Positions 63,932 to 64,000 of a stretch of 64,000 nt of DNA are shown here, in pieces. The stretch comes from Gnetum montanum (lineage: Eukaryota; Streptophyta; Gnetopsida; Gnetales; Gnetaceae). Under the pieces are notes generated by a model. It saw only the letters and a list, made by a program, of their open reading frames with translations, did no database searches and had not been told where the DNA came from. The stretch is from assembly GCA_015680685.1 (NCBI GenBank), contig MNCI01013688.1, positions 110,013 to 174,012 on the forward strand. The letters run 5' to 3'. How positions within the stretch are numbered: position 1 is the first letter of the stretch; every line of letters starts with the position of its first letter. The translations under genes and the position numbers were made by a program.

Positions 63932-64000
63932 ATACAAATAAAATATTAAGAATTATAAAACATAATTATTACATCCATAATAAATACAATTTATCATTCA

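Overview
The window is nuclear DNA of a seed plant with a large, repeat-rich genome. It is AT-rich, holds no convincing intact host gene, and almost every base that can be assigned belongs to old, mutated LTR retrotransposons. The many C-to-T and G-to-A transitions at former CpG sites, the great age of the insertions and the deep nesting would suit a gymnosperm, but the sequence alone does not prove the species. There is one 82-base assembly gap (17777-17858) and single ambiguous bases at 14523 and 15265.

The backbone is one very large Ty3/gypsy element of the Athila/Tat type, called D here, on the minus strand from 9899 to about 63300. Its pieces, in window order, are: 3' LTR and polypurine tract (9899-10740), a second ORF (10923-11238, 22681-23901, 31465-32684), a leader with an internal promoter-like segment (32685-33310), a conserved spacer 'X' (33311-33912, 51899-52520), then integrase, RNase H, reverse transcriptase, protease and gag (56250-62481), a primer-binding site for tRNA-Asp and a broken 5' LTR (62608-63300). 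Five stretches of foreign DNA split it: a Ty1/copia element (11244-22675, target duplication GTAGC), a chromovirus-like Ty3 element (23902-31457), a gag-plus-ORF2 element A1 (33913-51893, duplication GTAAT) and an unclassified block (52521-55990). Two insertions carry a further insertion: A3 (11663-17128, duplication GTTAG) sits in the copia 5' LTR, and A2 (41921-50762, duplication GTGCT) sits in ORF2 of A1.

A1, A2 and A3 form one non-autonomous family. They have LTRs of about 0.8-0.9 kb, a tRNA-Asp primer site, gag (ORF1), the X spacer and ORF2 (a 'putative plant transposon protein'-like domain followed by coiled coils), but no pol. D shares their gag, X, ORF2, primer site and LTR layout and has pol, so it represents the likely autonomous partner. 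Left of D lie a related truncated element E (1745-7588), two tRNA-derived SINE copies (8751-9130), a GC-richer block of unknown origin (640-1500) and an LTR fragment at the window edge. Right of D is the end of another Ty3 element running out of the window (63488-64000).

The most unusual signal is in the promoters. In every LTR of the A family a run of hexamers, mostly GATATC, is phased at 14 bp immediately upstream of the TATA box. The same array plus TATA box occurs a second time inside A1 and A2, between ORF1 and ORF2, where it could drive ORF2 separately. E keeps the 14-bp phase with a different hexamer (GATCAC), and D keeps a degenerate phase at both its LTR and its internal site. The copia LTR carries its own array of GACGTC sites.
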